Source of the DNA: Nocardioides caeni
Lineage (GTDB): Bacteria; Actinomycetota; Actinomycetes; Propionibacteriales; Nocardioidaceae
DNA: 64,000 nt
NCBI RefSeq assembly: GCF_004912195.1
Contig: NZ_STGW01000001.1
Location: 459,552 to 523,551, forward strand
Direction: 5' to 3'
Positions 1-12,648 of the stretch are shown here, one piece after another. Numbering within the stretch: position 1 is the stretch's first letter; every line of letters begins with the position of its first letter. The position numbers and the translations under genes were made by a program. The notes under the pieces were generated by a model, which ran no database searches, was not told the DNA's origin, and was given only the letters and a program-made list of their open reading frames with translations.

Positions 1-339
<339 letters not shown>

Positions 340-342
340 CTC

Positions 343-2457
343 CTAGGAGACCCGGACAGGGACGCCGGACAGGGCGGCGTTGCCCGAGACGTCCAGCCGG
401 TCGGGGTCGGTCAGGTCGTTGATCGAGACCCCCGGCACGCTCGCCGCGACGCTCAGTCGGACCCCGTCGCGCTGGTGACCGTAGCCGTGGGGGAGTGAGA
501 CCACGCCGGGCATGACGTCCTCGGTGGCCCTCACCTCGACCTCGACCTTGCCGACCCGGGACGTCACGGTCACCGTGGCGCCGTCGACGAGCCCGCGCGC
601 GTCGAGGTCGGACGGGTGCATCAACAGGTGGTGGCGAGCCCGGCCCTTCGTCAGTCGCTCGGTGTTGTGCATCCAGGAGTTGCAGTCGCGCTGGTGGCGC
701 CGCCCGATGAGCAGCAGCTCGTCGCCGGCGGGCTGTGTCTGCGTGCGCAGCCGGGTGAGGTCGTCGAGCACCAGCGTCGGCAGGAGGTCGATGCGACGCT
801 CCGCGGTCTGCAGTCGACGGGGGAGCTGGTCGGGCTGCAGGGGGCCGAGATCCACGCCCTCGGGGCGCCGGCGCAGCTCGGTGATCGTGACCCCCGAGCG
901 CCCCGTGCGCAGCAGCATGCCGACCAGGAAGGTCGGCGAGAAGCGGAGTCGTGCGGCGTCGACGAGCCGCTTCGCCAGCGCGGGCTTGCGGCGCAGGCGC
1001 CGGACGACCCGGCGGTGGAGCTCCCTGGCGATCTCCCAGTCGTGCCACTGGTCCTTGTCGCGCTCGAACACCGCCGGAGCGAACCGGGCCGTGTTGCGGA
1101 CCGCCAGCAGGTGGAAGACGAGGTCGTAGTGGTCGCGCTCGAGGTGGGACGTCGGCGGGAGGATCACGTCGGCGTGGCGGGTCGTCTCGTTGAGGTAGAT
1201 GTCGATCGCCGCGCAGAAGTCGAGGTCCGACAGCGCACGGTCGAGGGCCGCGCCGTCCGGGGTCGACAGCACCGGGTTGCCGGCGAGCGTCAGCAGCGCG
1301 CGGACCTGGCCGGAGCCCGGCGTCTCGATCTCCTCCCGCAACACGGCCACGGGGAGCTCGCCGCCGAACTCCGGGGCCTCGCGCACCCGGGAGCGCCAGG
1401 CGTCGTAGTGGCCGGGGCCCAGCATCCTCCGGCCGACGGCATCGATGGCGGGGGAGGTCAGCATCGTCCCGCCGACCCGGTCGGTGTTGCCCGTGACCAG
1501 GTTGAGCACCTGAACGGCCCACTGGCACACCAGCCCGAACTCCTGGGTCGACACGCCCATCCGGCCATAGACAGCGGCGCCGTCCGCGGCCGCCAGCTCG
1601 TGGGCGATCCGTCGGATGGTGTCGGCGGGGACGCCGCTCGCCCGCTCGGCGGCCTCCGGAGTGAACTCGCTGATCGACTCCACGAGCCGGTCCAGGCCGT
1701 CGACATAGGCGGCCGGCCCGGCGAGGTCCTCGGTCAGCACGGTGTGCAGCAGGGCGAGCAGCACCCAGGCGTCCGTGCCGGGGCGGACGAAGAGGTGCTC
1801 GTCGGCGACCCTGGCCGTCTCGGTGCGCCGCGGATCCACGACCACCATCCGCCCGCCGCGGGCCTGGAGGGCGCGCAGCCGAGCGGGGAAGTCCGGCACG
1901 GTCATCAGCGACCCGTTGGACGCCATCGGGTTGGCGCCGAACACGAGGAACAGGCTGGTGCGGTCGATGTCCGGGACCGGCAGGAGCAGTTGGTGGCCGT
2001 AGAGCAGCATCGCGACGAGCTGGTGGGGGAGCTGGTCGCAGGACGTCGCGCTGAACTTGTTGCGGGTCCGGAAGGTCTGGACCAGGCCCACGCCGTGGGT
2101 CATCGCGCCGAGGCTGTGCGCATTGGGGTTGCCGAGATAGATCGCCAGCGCGTCGTCGCCGTGCTCGTTGATCACGCCGGCCAGGCCGTCGGCCACCAGG
2201 TCGAGCGCTGTGTCCCAGTCGATTTCCTCCCAGCGCTCCGGCGTGCTGTCGGTGGCGCGGATCCGTCTTACGGGACGACGGAGGCGGTCGGGATCGGCAT
2301 GGACGTCGCCGATCGCAACCCCCTTCGGGCAGATGTGCCCGCGGGAGAGGGGATCGTCGGGATTGCCACGCACGCTGCTCACCCGGCCGTCCTCGATGGT
2401 CAGGATCAGGCCGCAGGTGGCCTCGCACAGGTTGCACACCGCCAGTCGGGTCTCCAC
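343..2457 (-). CDS. molybdopterin-dependent oxidoreductase (formate dehydrogenase/DMSO reductase superfamily)
   Basis: A bis-MGD molybdenum enzyme of the FdhF/nitrate reductase type. The N-terminal 4Fe-4S motif is intact: CNLCEATCG followed about 28 residues later by GHICPKG. A cysteine in KFSATSCDQLP, about 140 residues in, lies where the Mo-ligating Cys/Sec usually is (inference). The C-terminal MopB dinucleotide-binding domain is present (LLIGRRHQRDCNSWMHN; HPSDLDARGL). There is no Tat signal, so the enzyme is probably cytoplasmic. No electron-transfer subunit is encoded beside it and the substrate cannot be read from sequence. The start is uncertain: GTG codons at 2496, 2478 and 2457 are in frame; I chose 2457 because it places the Fe-S motif eight residues in, as in relatives. 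Confidence 0.85.
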   Translation of the reverse strand: METRLAVCNLCEATCGLILTIEDGRVSSVRGNPDDPLSRGHICPKGVAIGDVHADPDRLRRPVRRIRATDSTPERWEEIDWDTALDLVADGLAGVINEHGDDALAIYLGNPNAHSLGAMTHGVGLVQTFRTRNKFSATSCDQLPHQLVAMLLYGHQLLLPVPDIDRTSLFLVFGANPMASNGSLMTVPDFPARLRALQARGGRMVVVDPRRTETARVADEHLFVRPGTDAWVLLALLHTVLTEDLAGPAAYVDGLDRLVESISEFTPEAAERASGVPADTIRRIAHELAAADGAAVYGRMGVSTQEFGLVCQWAVQVLNLVTGNTDRVGGTMLTSPAIDAVGRRMLGPGHYDAWRSRVREAPEFGGELPVAVLREEIETPGSGQVRALLTLAGNPVLSTPDGAALDRALSDLDFCAAIDIYLNETTRHADVILPPTSHLERDHYDLVFHLLAVRNTARFAPAVFERDKDQWHDWEIARELHRRVVRRLRRKPALAKRLVDAARLRFSPTFLVGMLLRTGRSGVTITELRRRPEGVDLGPLQPDQLPRRLQTAERRIDLLPTLVLDDLTRLRTQTQPAGDELLLIGRRHQRDCNSWMHNTERLTKGRARHHLLMHPSDLDARGLVDGATVTVTSRVGKVEVEVRATEDVMPGVVSLPHGYGHQRDGVRLSVAASVPGVSINDLTDPDRLDVSGNAALSGVPVRVS

Positions 2458-2566
2458 GGGGGCATCGTCACACGTCACCTCCGCGGCGGCCAGCACCGAT
2501 TCGGCGGGAGCCGGCGGCGTTGATAGTCTTGTGCGGTTGCCGTCAGGACGGCCGCGGACAAAGAGA

Positions 2567-2589
2567 GCCCCAGGATTTCAGGCTGGGGC
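2567..2589 (+). promoter_or_regulatory. hairpin in rpsO leader, possible S15 autoregulatory site
   Basis: GCCCCAG (2567-2573) and CTGGGGC (2583-2589) form a perfect 7-bp stem with a 9-nt loop, 30 nt before the rpsO start. Ribosomal protein S15 is known to repress its own mRNA through structured leaders in several phyla. The position fits such a site, but the assignment is inference from one stem. Confidence 0.4.
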
Positions 2590-2619
2590 GCCGCGCAACG
2601 AGCGAACAGGGAGAAACCC

Positions 2620-2895
2620 ATGGCAGTCGGTACCGACGCTGAGACCAAGAAGAAGATCATCGCCGAGTACGGCACCACCGAGGGTGACACCGGTTCGCCC
2701 GAGGTGCAGATCGCGCTGCTGAGCCACCGCATCAGCCACCTCACCGAGCACCTCAAGAAGCACAAGCACGACCACCACAGCCGTCGTGGCCTGCTGCTCC
2801 TCGTCGGCCAGCGCCGCCGTCTCCTCAACTACCTGAAGAAGACGGAGATCGAGCGCTACCGCTCCATCGTCGAGCGCTTGGGTCTTCGTCGTTGA
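2620..2895 (+). CDS. rpsO: 30S ribosomal protein S15
   Basis: The 91-residue product is full length for S15, a primary 16S rRNA-binding protein of the small subunit platform. Diagnostic segments are [36 protein letters not shown] and the basic C-terminus ERLGLRR. The ATG is preceded by AGGGAGAAACCC. The gene is followed by a strong terminator and then pnp, the standard rpsO-pnp order; in many bacteria the two are co-transcribed with partial termination between them. Confidence 0.98.
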   Translation: MAVGTDAETKKKIIAEYGTTEGDTGSPEVQIALLSHRISHLTEHLKKHKHDHHSRRGLLLLVGQRRRLLNYLKKTEIERYRSIVERLGLRR

Positions 2896-2917
2896 TCGAC
2901 GACTGAAACCCACATGG

Positions 2918-2953
2918 ACGGGCGACCCCTTTCGGGTCGCCCGTTCTGCTTTT
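2918..2953 (+). terminator. intrinsic terminator between rpsO and pnp
   Basis: ACGGGCGACCC (2918-2928) pairs perfectly with GGGTCGCCCGT (2934-2944) around a 5-nt CTTTC loop and is followed by TCTGCTTTT. The 11-bp stem plus T-tract would end or attenuate rpsO transcripts before pnp. Confidence 0.85.
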
Positions 2954-3038
2954 CCCGCCCCGGTCGTTAAGGTGGCCGGTGGCAATCAATCCATTCCCGC
3001 GGGGCAACGCGTCCCGCACCGTAGAACAAGAGAAGACA

Positions 3039-5255
3039 TTGACTGAACCCGTCATCTCCGAGGTCGAGACCGTTCTCGACAACGGCAAGTTCGGCACCCG
3101 TACCGTCAAGTTCGAGACGGGCGTCCTCGCCCGCCAGGCCGCCGGATCGGTGAGCGCCTACCTCGACGGCGACACCATGCTGCTGTCGGCCACCACGGCC
3201 GGCAAGCACCCGAAGGACCACTTCGACTTCTTCCCGCTGACCATCGACGTCGAGGAGCGGATGTACGCCGCGGGCCGCATCCCCGGCTCGTTCTTCCGCT
3301 CCGAGGGCCGCCCGGGCGAGGACGCGATCCTCGCCTGCCGCCTCATCGACCGTCCGCTGCGCCCGACCTTCAAGAAGGGCCTGCGCAACGAGGTCCAGGT
3401 CGTCATCACCGTGATGGCGCTCAACCCCGACACCCCCTACGACGTGCTGGCGATCAACGCCGCGTCGCTGTCGACCCAGCTCTCCGGCCTGCCGTTCTCC
3501 GGCCCGGTCGGCGCCACCCGCGTCGCCCTCATCGAGGGCCAGTGGGTCGCCTTCCCGACCCACAGCCAGCTGGAGAAGGCCGTCTTCGACATGGTCGTCG
3601 CCGGCCGTGTCACCGAGTCCGGTGACGTCGCCATCATGATGGTCGAGGCCGAGGCCACCGAGGACGTCATCGAGCTGGTCCGGGGCGGCGCGCAGGCGCC
3701 GACCGAGGAGGTCGTGGCCGCCGGCCTCGACGCCTCCAAGCCGTTCATCAAGCAGCTCGTCGAGGCCCAGGTCGAGCTCGCCAACGTGGCCGCCAAGCCG
3801 GTCCAGGAGTTCCCGGTCTTCCTCGACTACGAGGACGACGCCTACGCGGCCGTCGAGGCGGCCGTGAAGTCCGACCTCGCCGCCGCCATGACGATCGGCG
3901 ACAAGCAGGAGCGCGAGGCCCGCACCGACGAGCTCAAGGCCGAGGTGCTGGACAAGCTCGCCGGCCAGTTCGAGGGTCGCGAGAAGGAGCTCGGCGCCGC
4001 GTTCCGCTCGGTCAACAAGCAGCTGGTCCGCGAGCGCATCCTGCGTGACAAGGTCCGCATCGACGGTCGCGGCCTCGCCGACATCCGTCCGCTGCACGCC
4101 GAGGTCGACGTGATCCCGCGGGTCCACGGCTCGGCGCTCTTCGAGCGTGGCGAGACCCAGATCCTGGGCGTCACCACCCTCGACATGCTCAAGATGGAGC
4201 AGCAGATCGACACGCTGTCGCCGGAGAACCACCGGCGCTACATGCACAAGTACATCTTCCCGCCGTTCTCCACCGGTGAGACCGGCCGCGTCGGCTCGCC
4301 GAAGCGGCGCGAGGTCGGCCACGGTGCCCTCGCGCGTCGTGCGCTGCTGCCGGTGCTCCCCAACCGCGAGGAGTTCCCCTACGCGATCCGCCAGCTCTCC
4401 GAGGCCATGGGCTCCAACGGCTCGACCTCGATGGGCTCGGTCTGTGCCTCGACCCTGTCGCTGCTGCAGGCGGGCGTCCCGCTGAAGGCGTCGGTCGCCG
4501 GCATCGCCATGGGCCTGATCTCCGGTGAGATCGACGGCAAGCTCGAGTACGTCGCACTGACCGACATCCTCGGCGCCGAGGACGCCTTCGGCGACATGGA
4601 CTTCAAGGTCGCCGGCACCAAGGAGTTCGTCACCGCGCTCCAGCTCGACACCAAGCTCGACGGCATCCCCGCCGAGGTCCTGGCCGCGGCGCTCACCCAG
4701 GCCCGCGACGCCCGTCTCGCGATCCTCGAGGTCATGAACGAGGCCATCGACGCCCCCGAGGAGATGTCGATCCACGCCCCGCGGATCATCACCGTGAAGG
4801 TGCCCGTGGACAAGATCGGCGAGGTCATCGGGCCCAAGGGCAAGGTCATCAACCAGATCCAGGACGACACCGGTGCGAGCGTGTCGATCGAGGACGACGG
4901 CACGGTCTACATCGGCGCGACCAACGGCGAGGCGGCCGAGTCCGCCCGGTCGATGATCAACGCGATCGCCAACCCGACCATGCCCGAGGTCGGCGAGCGC
5001 TACCTCGGCACCGTCGTCAAGACCACCAACTTCGGTGCGTTCATCGCGCTGCTGCCCGGCAAGGACGGCCTGCTGCACATCAGCAAGCTCCGCTCCATCG
5101 CCGGCGGCAAGCGCGTCGAGAACGTCGAGGACGTGGTCTCGGTGGGCCAGAAGCTGCAGGTCGAGATCGCCGAGATCGACGACCGCGGCAAGCTGTCCCT
5201 GATCCCCGTGGTCGAGGACGCCGCCCAGGAGTCCGAGGAGTCCGAGGACGAGTGA
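3039..5255 (+). CDS. pnp: polyribonucleotide nucleotidyltransferase / guanosine pentaphosphate synthetase
   Basis: Phosphorolytic 3'-5' exoribonuclease of RNA turnover; actinobacterial homologues also have ppGpp-related activity (GpsI). Two RNase PH domains come first, with the active-site loop [10 protein letters not shown] near residue 457 and acidic residues in [17 protein letters not shown] (about 505-522). A KH domain follows from about 587 ([13 protein letters not shown] carries the GxxG loop), then an S1 domain from about 655, and an acidic tail [10 protein letters not shown] chose TTG at 3039 because [15 protein letters not shown] is the conserved family N-terminus and AGAGAAG lies just upstream; a GTG at 2979 is in frame but adds 20 residues not expected in the family. 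The stop overlaps the next start (GTGA). Confidence 0.97.
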   Translation: MTEPVISEVETVLDNGKFGTRTVKFETGVLARQAAGSVSAYLDGDTMLLSATTAGKHPKDHFDFFPLTIDVEERMYAAGRIPGSFFRSEGRPGEDAILACRLIDRPLRPTFKKGLRNEVQVVITVMALNPDTPYDVLAINAASLSTQLSGLPFSGPVGATRVALIEGQWVAFPTHSQLEKAVFDMVVAGRVTESGDVAIMMVEAEATEDVIELVRGGAQAPTEEVVAAGLDASKPFIKQLVEAQVELANVAAKPVQEFPVFLDYEDDAYAAVEAAVKSDLAAAMTIGDKQEREARTDELKAEVLDKLAGQFEGREKELGAAFRSVNKQLVRERILRDKVRIDGRGLADIRPLHAEVDVIPRVHGSALFERGETQILGVTTLDMLKMEQQIDTLSPENHRRYMHKYIFPPFSTGETGRVGSPKRREVGHGALARRALLPVLPNREEFPYAIRQLSEAMGSNGSTSMGSVCASTLSLLQAGVPLKASVAGIAMGLISGEIDGKLEYVALTDILGAEDAFGDMDFKVAGTKEFVTALQLDTKLDGIPAEVLAAALTQARDARLAILEVMNEAIDAPEEMSIHAPRIITVKVPVDKIGEVIGPKGKVINQIQDDTGASVSIEDDGTVYIGATNGEAAESARSMINAIANPTMPEVGERYLGTVVKTTNFGAFIALLPGKDGLLHISKLRSIAGGKRVENVEDVVSVGQKLQVEIAEIDDRGKLSLIPVVEDAAQESEESEDE

Positions 5256-6619
5256 GCAAGGCTCCCACGTCGACGGCCGGTCAGCTTCCCGCTGACCGGC
5301 CGTCGGCCGTTTCCCGATCGGTCACGAAGGTCCTCGAGACCGTCAGCGACGACGCCGGGCAGGTGACGTCCGTCGTACGACGCACGCAACTGCCGTCCGG
5401 GCTGCGCATCGTGACCGAGCAGATGGCCGGGGCGCGGTCGTCCTCGATCGGCGTGTGGGTCGGGGTCGGGTCGCGCGACGAGACGGCCCGCACCCACGGC
5501 GCCTCGCACTTCCTCGAGCACGTGCTCTTCAAGGGCACGTCCGAGCGCTCGGCGCTGGACATCTCCATCGCCCTCGACGCGGTCGGCGGCGAGTTCAACG
5601 CCTTCACGGCGAAGGAATACACGTGCTTCCACGCCCGCGTGCTCGCTGACGACCTCCCGCTCGCGATCGACGTGCTCGGCGACATGATCACCGACTCCGT
5701 GATCGCGCCCCATGACGTCGACGCCGAGCGTGACGTCATCCTCGACGAGATCGCCATGCACGACGACGATCCGGACGATGTCGTCCAGAATCTTCTCGCC
5801 GCACTCACCTGGGGCCCGGACTCGCCGCTCGGCCGCCCGATCGCCGGCACCACCGGCTCGATCGAGGCGATGACCCCGGCGCAGATCCGGCGCTTCCACG
5901 CCAAGCACTACGTGCCGGCCAACACCGTCGTGTCGGTCGCGGGGGCACTCGACCACGCGAGCGTCGTGCGCGCCGTGCGGAAGGCGTTCTCGCGCAACGA
6001 GTGGCTCGACGTCGCGGAAGCACCGGCGACGCCCCGCGCGCTGAGGTCGAGCCGCCGCCCTCGCGTGAGCGCCGCGCAGGGTCAGGTGCTGCGGCCCTTC
6101 GAGCAGGTCAACCTCGTCGTCGGACGAGAGGGGCTCACCCGCGACGACGACCGCCGCTATGCGCTGGCCGTGCTCAACACGGCGCTGGGCGGAGGCACCT
6201 CGTCCCGCCTCTTCCAGGAGGTCCGGGAGGCGCGGGGTCTCGCCTACTCCGTCTACTCCTTCGCCAGCCAGTACGCAGACTCCGGCCTGGTCGGGGTGGC
6301 CGCCGGCTGCCTGCCCGACCGGATCGACGACGTCCTGACCGTCGTCCGCGAGCAGCTCGTCCTCATCGCCCGCGACGGGATCACCGAGGACGAGCTCGCC
6401 CGCGGCAAGGGGCAGCTCGTCGGCGGCATGATCCTCGGGCTCGAGGACTCCGGCGCGAGGATGATGCGGATCGGCAAGAACGAGCTGATCCACGGCGACC
6501 TGCCCGGCATCGACGACATCATCGCCCGGATCGACGCCGTCACCACCGCCGACGTGCACGAGGTCGCCGCGGAGGTCTTCGGTCGGCCCGAGCTGCTGGC
6601 GGTCGTCGGACCCGGGTGA
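5252..6619 (+). CDS. M16 family zinc metallopeptidase (mitochondrial processing peptidase-like)
   Basis: An insulinase-family (pitrilysin fold) peptidase. The inverted zinc motif HFLEH is at residues 86-90 and the third ligand is the Glu in ILDEIAMH near 166. The C-terminal half-domain carries [24 protein letters not shown], typical of the family. At 455 residues it is the short form that acts as a homodimer. It is translationally coupled to pnp by a 4-nt GTGA overlap, a common actinobacterial arrangement. The substrate is unknown. Confidence 0.92.
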   Translation: MSKAPTSTAGQLPADRPSAVSRSVTKVLETVSDDAGQVTSVVRRTQLPSGLRIVTEQMAGARSSSIGVWVGVGSRDETARTHGASHFLEHVLFKGTSERSALDISIALDAVGGEFNAFTAKEYTCFHARVLADDLPLAIDVLGDMITDSVIAPHDVDAERDVILDEIAMHDDDPDDVVQNLLAALTWGPDSPLGRPIAGTTGSIEAMTPAQIRRFHAKHYVPANTVVSVAGALDHASVVRAVRKAFSRNEWLDVAEAPATPRALRSSRRPRVSAAQGQVLRPFEQVNLVVGREGLTRDDDRRYALAVLNTALGGGTSSRLFQEVREARGLAYSVYSFASQYADSGLVGVAAGCLPDRIDDVLTVVREQLVLIARDGITEDELARGKGQLVGGMILGLEDSGARMMRIGKNELIHGDLPGIDDIIARIDAVTTADVHEVAAEVFGRPELLAVVGPG

Positions 6620-6649
6620 CGGCAACGTGCGATGGCGCTGGTCTCCGGC

Positions 6650-6655
6650 TAGCGT
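6650..6655 (+). promoter_or_regulatory. -10 element for BCCT gene
   Basis: TAGCGT lies 33 nt before the start codon, giving a leader of roughly 27 nt that contains the CAGGAGA ribosome-binding site. A short inverted pair GTTGG (6656-6660)/CCAAC (6670-6674) follows directly and could be an operator. Confidence 0.4.
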
Positions 6656-6688
6656 GTTGGGCTCCTTTACCAACCCAGGAGACACTCG

Positions 6689-9821
<3,133 letters not shown>

Positions 9822-9828
9822 TGGGCCG

Positions 9829-9968
9829 AGCGTGTCGGCTGGTCGAGACCAGCCGCACGGCCCTCGCTGCGCTCGCGCCGCGGTCAGGTCTCGACGCGGC
9901 TGCGCCGCGGGCCGACACGCTGCCGGCCGCCGTTGTCTGACCAAGGTCCAGCCTTGGCCCGGCGGCAA
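9829..9968. repeat. nested double-hairpin intergenic element, copy 1 (behind dapB)
   Basis: It begins 8 bp after the dapB stop. The outer arm AGCGTGTCGGC (9829-9839) pairs with GCCGACACGCT (9911-9921). The inner arm GTCGAGACC (9842-9850) pairs with GGTCTCGAC (9887-9895). A second hairpin follows: GCCGCCG (9926-9932) with CGGCGGC (9960-9966), enclosing CCAAGG (9941-9946)/CCTTGG (9952-9957). The 37-nt tail 9932-9968 matches 24576-24612 at 31 of 37 positions without gaps, and the outer and inner arms have counterparts there. It lies between convergent dapB and azlD. It could be a bidirectional terminator, a REP-like element or a structured RNA. Confidence 0.7.
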
Positions 9969-10010
9969 CACGACAGTCGATGGCGGGCGCGCTGACAGCG
10001 CATGTCCGGG

Positions 10011-10316
10011 TCAGAGGAGGCGGAGGAGGGCGGCGAAGGCAGCCGAGCCGAAGACGACGACCAGGAACGGCGCCCGGAGCAGGAGCAGCAAGGCGGCCAG
10101 GGCCAGGGCGGCCAGGCGGGCGTCGAGAGCAAGGGCGCCACCGTCCGGGGCGGCCAGCACCTGCACCGCGACCAGCGCGGCGAGCAGGGCGACCGGGATC
10201 AAGTCAGCCACCCGGGCGACGACAGGGTGGGCGAGCACGCGCGCAGGGACGGACAGTCCGGCGAGCTTGAGCAGGTAGCAGCCGAGTCCGGCGGCCAGGA
10301 CGGCCCACCACATCAC
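10011..10316 (-). CDS. azlD: AzlD-family branched-chain amino acid exporter subunit
   Basis: A 101-residue, very hydrophobic protein with four predicted membrane helices (for example LIPVALLAALVAVQVLA and LAALALAALLLLLRAPFLVV), the size and profile of AzlD. It pairs with AzlC to export branched-chain amino acids or analogues. The start is the GTG at 10316, which overlaps the azlC stop by 4 nt; the ATG at 10313 is an alternative second codon. The azlC-azlD order is the usual one. Confidence 0.85.
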   Translation of the reverse strand: MMWWAVLAAGLGCYLLKLAGLSVPARVLAHPVVARVADLIPVALLAALVAVQVLAAPDGGALALDARLAALALAALLLLLRAPFLVVVFGSAAFAALLRLL

Positions 10317-10993
10317 GACGCGACCTCCCGCCGCGGCAGGAGTACGCCGACGAGCAGCGCCACGCCGGCTGCGACCAGGACGGGCACCCCCGCCGGCGTG
10401 AGCGGTACGGCGCCCGCGGCCACCGCCGCGGCCAGGAGCGCCACGAGCCGCGACGTGGCCGTGGTCAGCCGCGGCCAGAGCAGCGCCAGGAACGCGGCGC
10501 CCACGGCGGCGTCGAGCCCCAGGTCGCGGGGGTCGCCGAGCTGCTCACCCGCGACCGCGCCGAGGAGGGTGGTGAGGTTCCAGAGCACGAAGATCGTCAC
10601 GCCGGTCGTCCAGAAGCCGGCTCGGGCCAGGTCACGGTCGGGCCGGGCCACCGCCATCGCGGTCGACTCGTCGATGAGGACGTGAGCGGCCACCGCCCGC
10701 CGCCAACCGCGGTAGCCGAGCAGCGGCGCGAGCCGGAGTCCGTAGAGCGTGTTGCGGGTGCCGAGCAGCAACGCGGCGAGCGCGCCCGCGACCGGAGTGC
10801 CGCCGGCACCGACGACACCGGCGAGCGCGAATTGGGAGGCGCCGGTGAACATCAGCAGCGACAGCACGCAGGTCTGCGCCACGTCGAGGCCCGACGAGAC
10901 ACCGACCGCGCCGAAGCTCAGCCCGTAGGTCCCCGTGGCGATCGCGACACCGAGGCTGTCGCGGACGACGGCGCGTCGAGACGTGTCGCTCAT
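10313..10993 (-). CDS. azlC: AzlC-family permease, branched-chain amino acid exporter
   Basis: A 226-residue membrane protein of the AzlC family, with the conserved LSFGAVGVSSGLDVAQTCVLS and MFTGASQFALAGVVGAGGTP segments and RNTLYGLRLAPLL in the middle. It forms the transporter with AzlD encoded immediately after it, overlapping by 4 nt. The ATG at 10991-10993 gives the family's usual N-terminus; the open frame continues upstream into the neighbouring GNAT gene and that extension is not coding. Azl systems confer resistance to toxic leucine analogues in Bacillus. Confidence 0.88.
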   Translation of the reverse strand: MSDTSRRAVVRDSLGVAIATGTYGLSFGAVGVSSGLDVAQTCVLSLLMFTGASQFALAGVVGAGGTPVAGALAALLLGTRNTLYGLRLAPLLGYRGWRRAVAAHVLIDESTAMAVARPDRDLARAGFWTTGVTIFVLWNLTTLLGAVAGEQLGDPRDLGLDAAVGAAFLALLWPRLTTATSRLVALLAAAVAAGAVPLTPAGVPVLVAAGVALLVGVLLPRREVAS

Positions 10994-11007
10994 CGTCCCG
11001 GCCGACC

Positions 11008-11547
11008 TCAGGCCAGCGCGGTGTGCAGCCGGACCTGCTTCACGCCCGCGCCGGTGGCGTCCGCCAGCTCGCGGCTGGCCCCGTCGGCGGCCCAGCCGGA
11101 GTCGGTGAGGAAGGCGCGCAGGACGTCGTCGGTCGTCGCGATCCAGCAGGTCGCCCGGGTGAAGCCGTCGGCGGTCAGGGTGTCGGCGCACGCCTGGAGG
11201 AGACGCGATCCGTGCCCGGCGCGCCGGTGCCCCGGGTCGACGGTGAACTCGGACAGCTCGCCGTCGGTGGCCGGGTCGGCGTCGGCGTCGCTGCACGGAC
11301 CGGTCAGCGCGAAGCCGGTCACCTCGACGCGGGCCAGAGCCACGAGGGCCCGGAAGCGGGCCTCCGGAGGCCGGGCGAGCGACGCGGCCCACGCGGCCGC
11401 CAGGTCGTCCACCCCGACGCCGGCGCCGTCGAGGAACGCGGTGGCGCTGGCGTCGTACTGCTCCTGCCAGCGGCGGACCTGCACGGCGGCGATCCCGGCA
11501 GCATCGGCCGGCCACGCGACCCGGACGGAGACATCGGCGGTGACCAC
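11008..11547 (-). CDS. GNAT family N-acetyltransferase
   Basis: A 179-residue single-domain acetyltransferase. Motif A is clear: ELSEFTVDPGHRRAGHGSRL holds the R-x-x-G-x-G acetyl-CoA pyrophosphate loop. The distal AFLTDSGWAADG segment fits motif B. I chose the GTG at 11547 because GGAGG lies 9 nt upstream and it avoids overlap with the divergent aldo/keto reductase. azlC begins 14 bp after its stop, so the three genes probably form one transcript. The acetyl acceptor is unknown. Confidence 0.85.
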   Translation of the reverse strand: MVTADVSVRVAWPADAAGIAAVQVRRWQEQYDASATAFLDGAGVGVDDLAAAWAASLARPPEARFRALVALARVEVTGFALTGPCSDADADPATDGELSEFTVDPGHRRAGHGSRLLQACADTLTADGFTRATCWIATTDDVLRAFLTDSGWAADGASRELADATGAGVKQVRLHTALA

Positions 11548-11610
11548 GTCACCGATCCTCCCACCGGTGACGCCGATGTCGGGCACCGGCGCCGGTTGCC
11601 ACGACCTCGC

Positions 11611-11616
11611 TAGGGT
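11611..11616 (+). promoter_or_regulatory. -10 hexamer of aldo/keto reductase gene (leaderless type)
   Basis: TAGGGT is 7 nt before the ATG at 11624. Confidence 0.5.
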
Positions 11617-11623
11617 CGACCGC

Positions 11624-12634
11624 ATGGAGATCCGCAACCTCGGCGCGAGTGGCCTTCGCATCTCGGCCATCGCCTACGGCAACTGGCTCACCCACGGCTC
11701 GCAGGTCGAGGAGGATGCGGCGCTCGGGTGCGTCCACCAGGCGCTCGAGGAGGGCATCACCACCTTCGACACCGCGGACGTCTATGCCAACACCGCGGCC
11801 GAGTCGGTGCTCGGCAAGGCGCTGGCGGGGGAGCGGCGCGAAGGCCTGGAGATCTTCACGAAGGTCTTCTGGCCCACGGGCCCGGGCAAGCACAACGACC
11901 ACGGCCTCTCGCGCAAGCACATCATGGAGTCGATCGACGGCTCCCTGCGGCGCCTCGGCACCGATTACGTCGACCTCTACCAGGCGCACCGCTATGACCA
12001 CGAGACGCCGCTCGAGGAGACGATGGTCGCCTTCGCCGACGTCGTCCGCGCCGGGAAGGCGCTCTACATCGGGGTCTCGGAGTGGCGTGCGGAGGAGATC
12101 CGCGCCGCGGCCGAGCTCGCCCGCGAGCTGCGGGTGCCGCTGGTGTCCAACCAGCCCCAGTACTCGATGCTCTGGCGGGTCATCGAGGAGGAGGTCGTGC
12201 CCACCTCGAAGGAGCTCGGCATCGGTCAGGTCGTCTGGTCGCCGATCGCCCAGGGCGTGCTGACGGGCAAGTACCTGCCCGGGCAGCCGCCGCCGGCCGG
12301 CTCCCGGGCCACCGACGACAAGGGCGGCGCCGACAACGTCGGACGCTGGCTGAAGGACGACGTCCTCGAGCGGGTGCAGCAGCTGCGGCCGATCGCCGAG
12401 TCGGTCGACCTGTCGCTCGCGCAGCTCGCCGTGGCCTGGGTCCTGCAGAACGACAACGTCTCCGCCGCGATCATCGGCGCCAGCCGTCCCGAGCAGGTGA
12501 CCGAGAACGTGAAGGCTGCCGGCGTGCGGCTGGACGCCGAGATCCTCGCGGCGATCGACCGGGTCCTGGACGGCGTCGTCGTCTCCGACCCGGCGAGGAC
12601 CCAGTCGCCGCGCCGCTCGGAGGTCCTGTCCTGA
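11624..12634 (+). CDS. aldo/keto reductase (Kv-beta/YghZ-like)
   Basis: An NADPH-dependent carbonyl reductase with a TIM-barrel fold, 336 residues. The catalytic tetrad is complete: D49 and Y54 in TFDTADVYANTAAE, K80 in IFTKVFW and H122 in YQAHRYD. The C-terminal cofactor-binding region IIGASRPEQVTENVKA is present. QPQYSMLWR and PIAQGVLTGKYLPG match the Kv-beta/YghZ branch, which reduces methylglyoxal-type aldehydes, but the substrate is not certain. The ATG fits a TAGGGT -10 element 7 nt upstream. It is convergent with the EthD gene. Confidence 0.93.
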   Translation: MEIRNLGASGLRISAIAYGNWLTHGSQVEEDAALGCVHQALEEGITTFDTADVYANTAAESVLGKALAGERREGLEIFTKVFWPTGPGKHNDHGLSRKHIMESIDGSLRRLGTDYVDLYQAHRYDHETPLEETMVAFADVVRAGKALYIGVSEWRAEEIRAAAELARELRVPLVSNQPQYSMLWRVIEEEVVPTSKELGIGQVVWSPIAQGVLTGKYLPGQPPPAGSRATDDKGGADNVGRWLKDDVLERVQQLRPIAESVDLSLAQLAVAWVLQNDNVSAAIIGASRPEQVTENVKAAGVRLDAEILAAIDRVLDGVVVSDPARTQSPRRSEVLS

Positions 12635-12648
12635 CGCTCAGCTTGGAT

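Noticed and set aside
616..2523. 635-codon open frame on the + strand opposite the molybdopterin oxidoreductase
   Set aside because: Low-complexity His/Arg/Val-rich translation with no motif; the minus-strand protein is clearly real.
2967..5078. 703-codon open frame on the minus strand opposite pnp
   Set aside because: It is a GC-rich shadow of pnp: Asp/Gly/Leu-rich with no domain, while the + strand reads as a complete polynucleotide phosphorylase.
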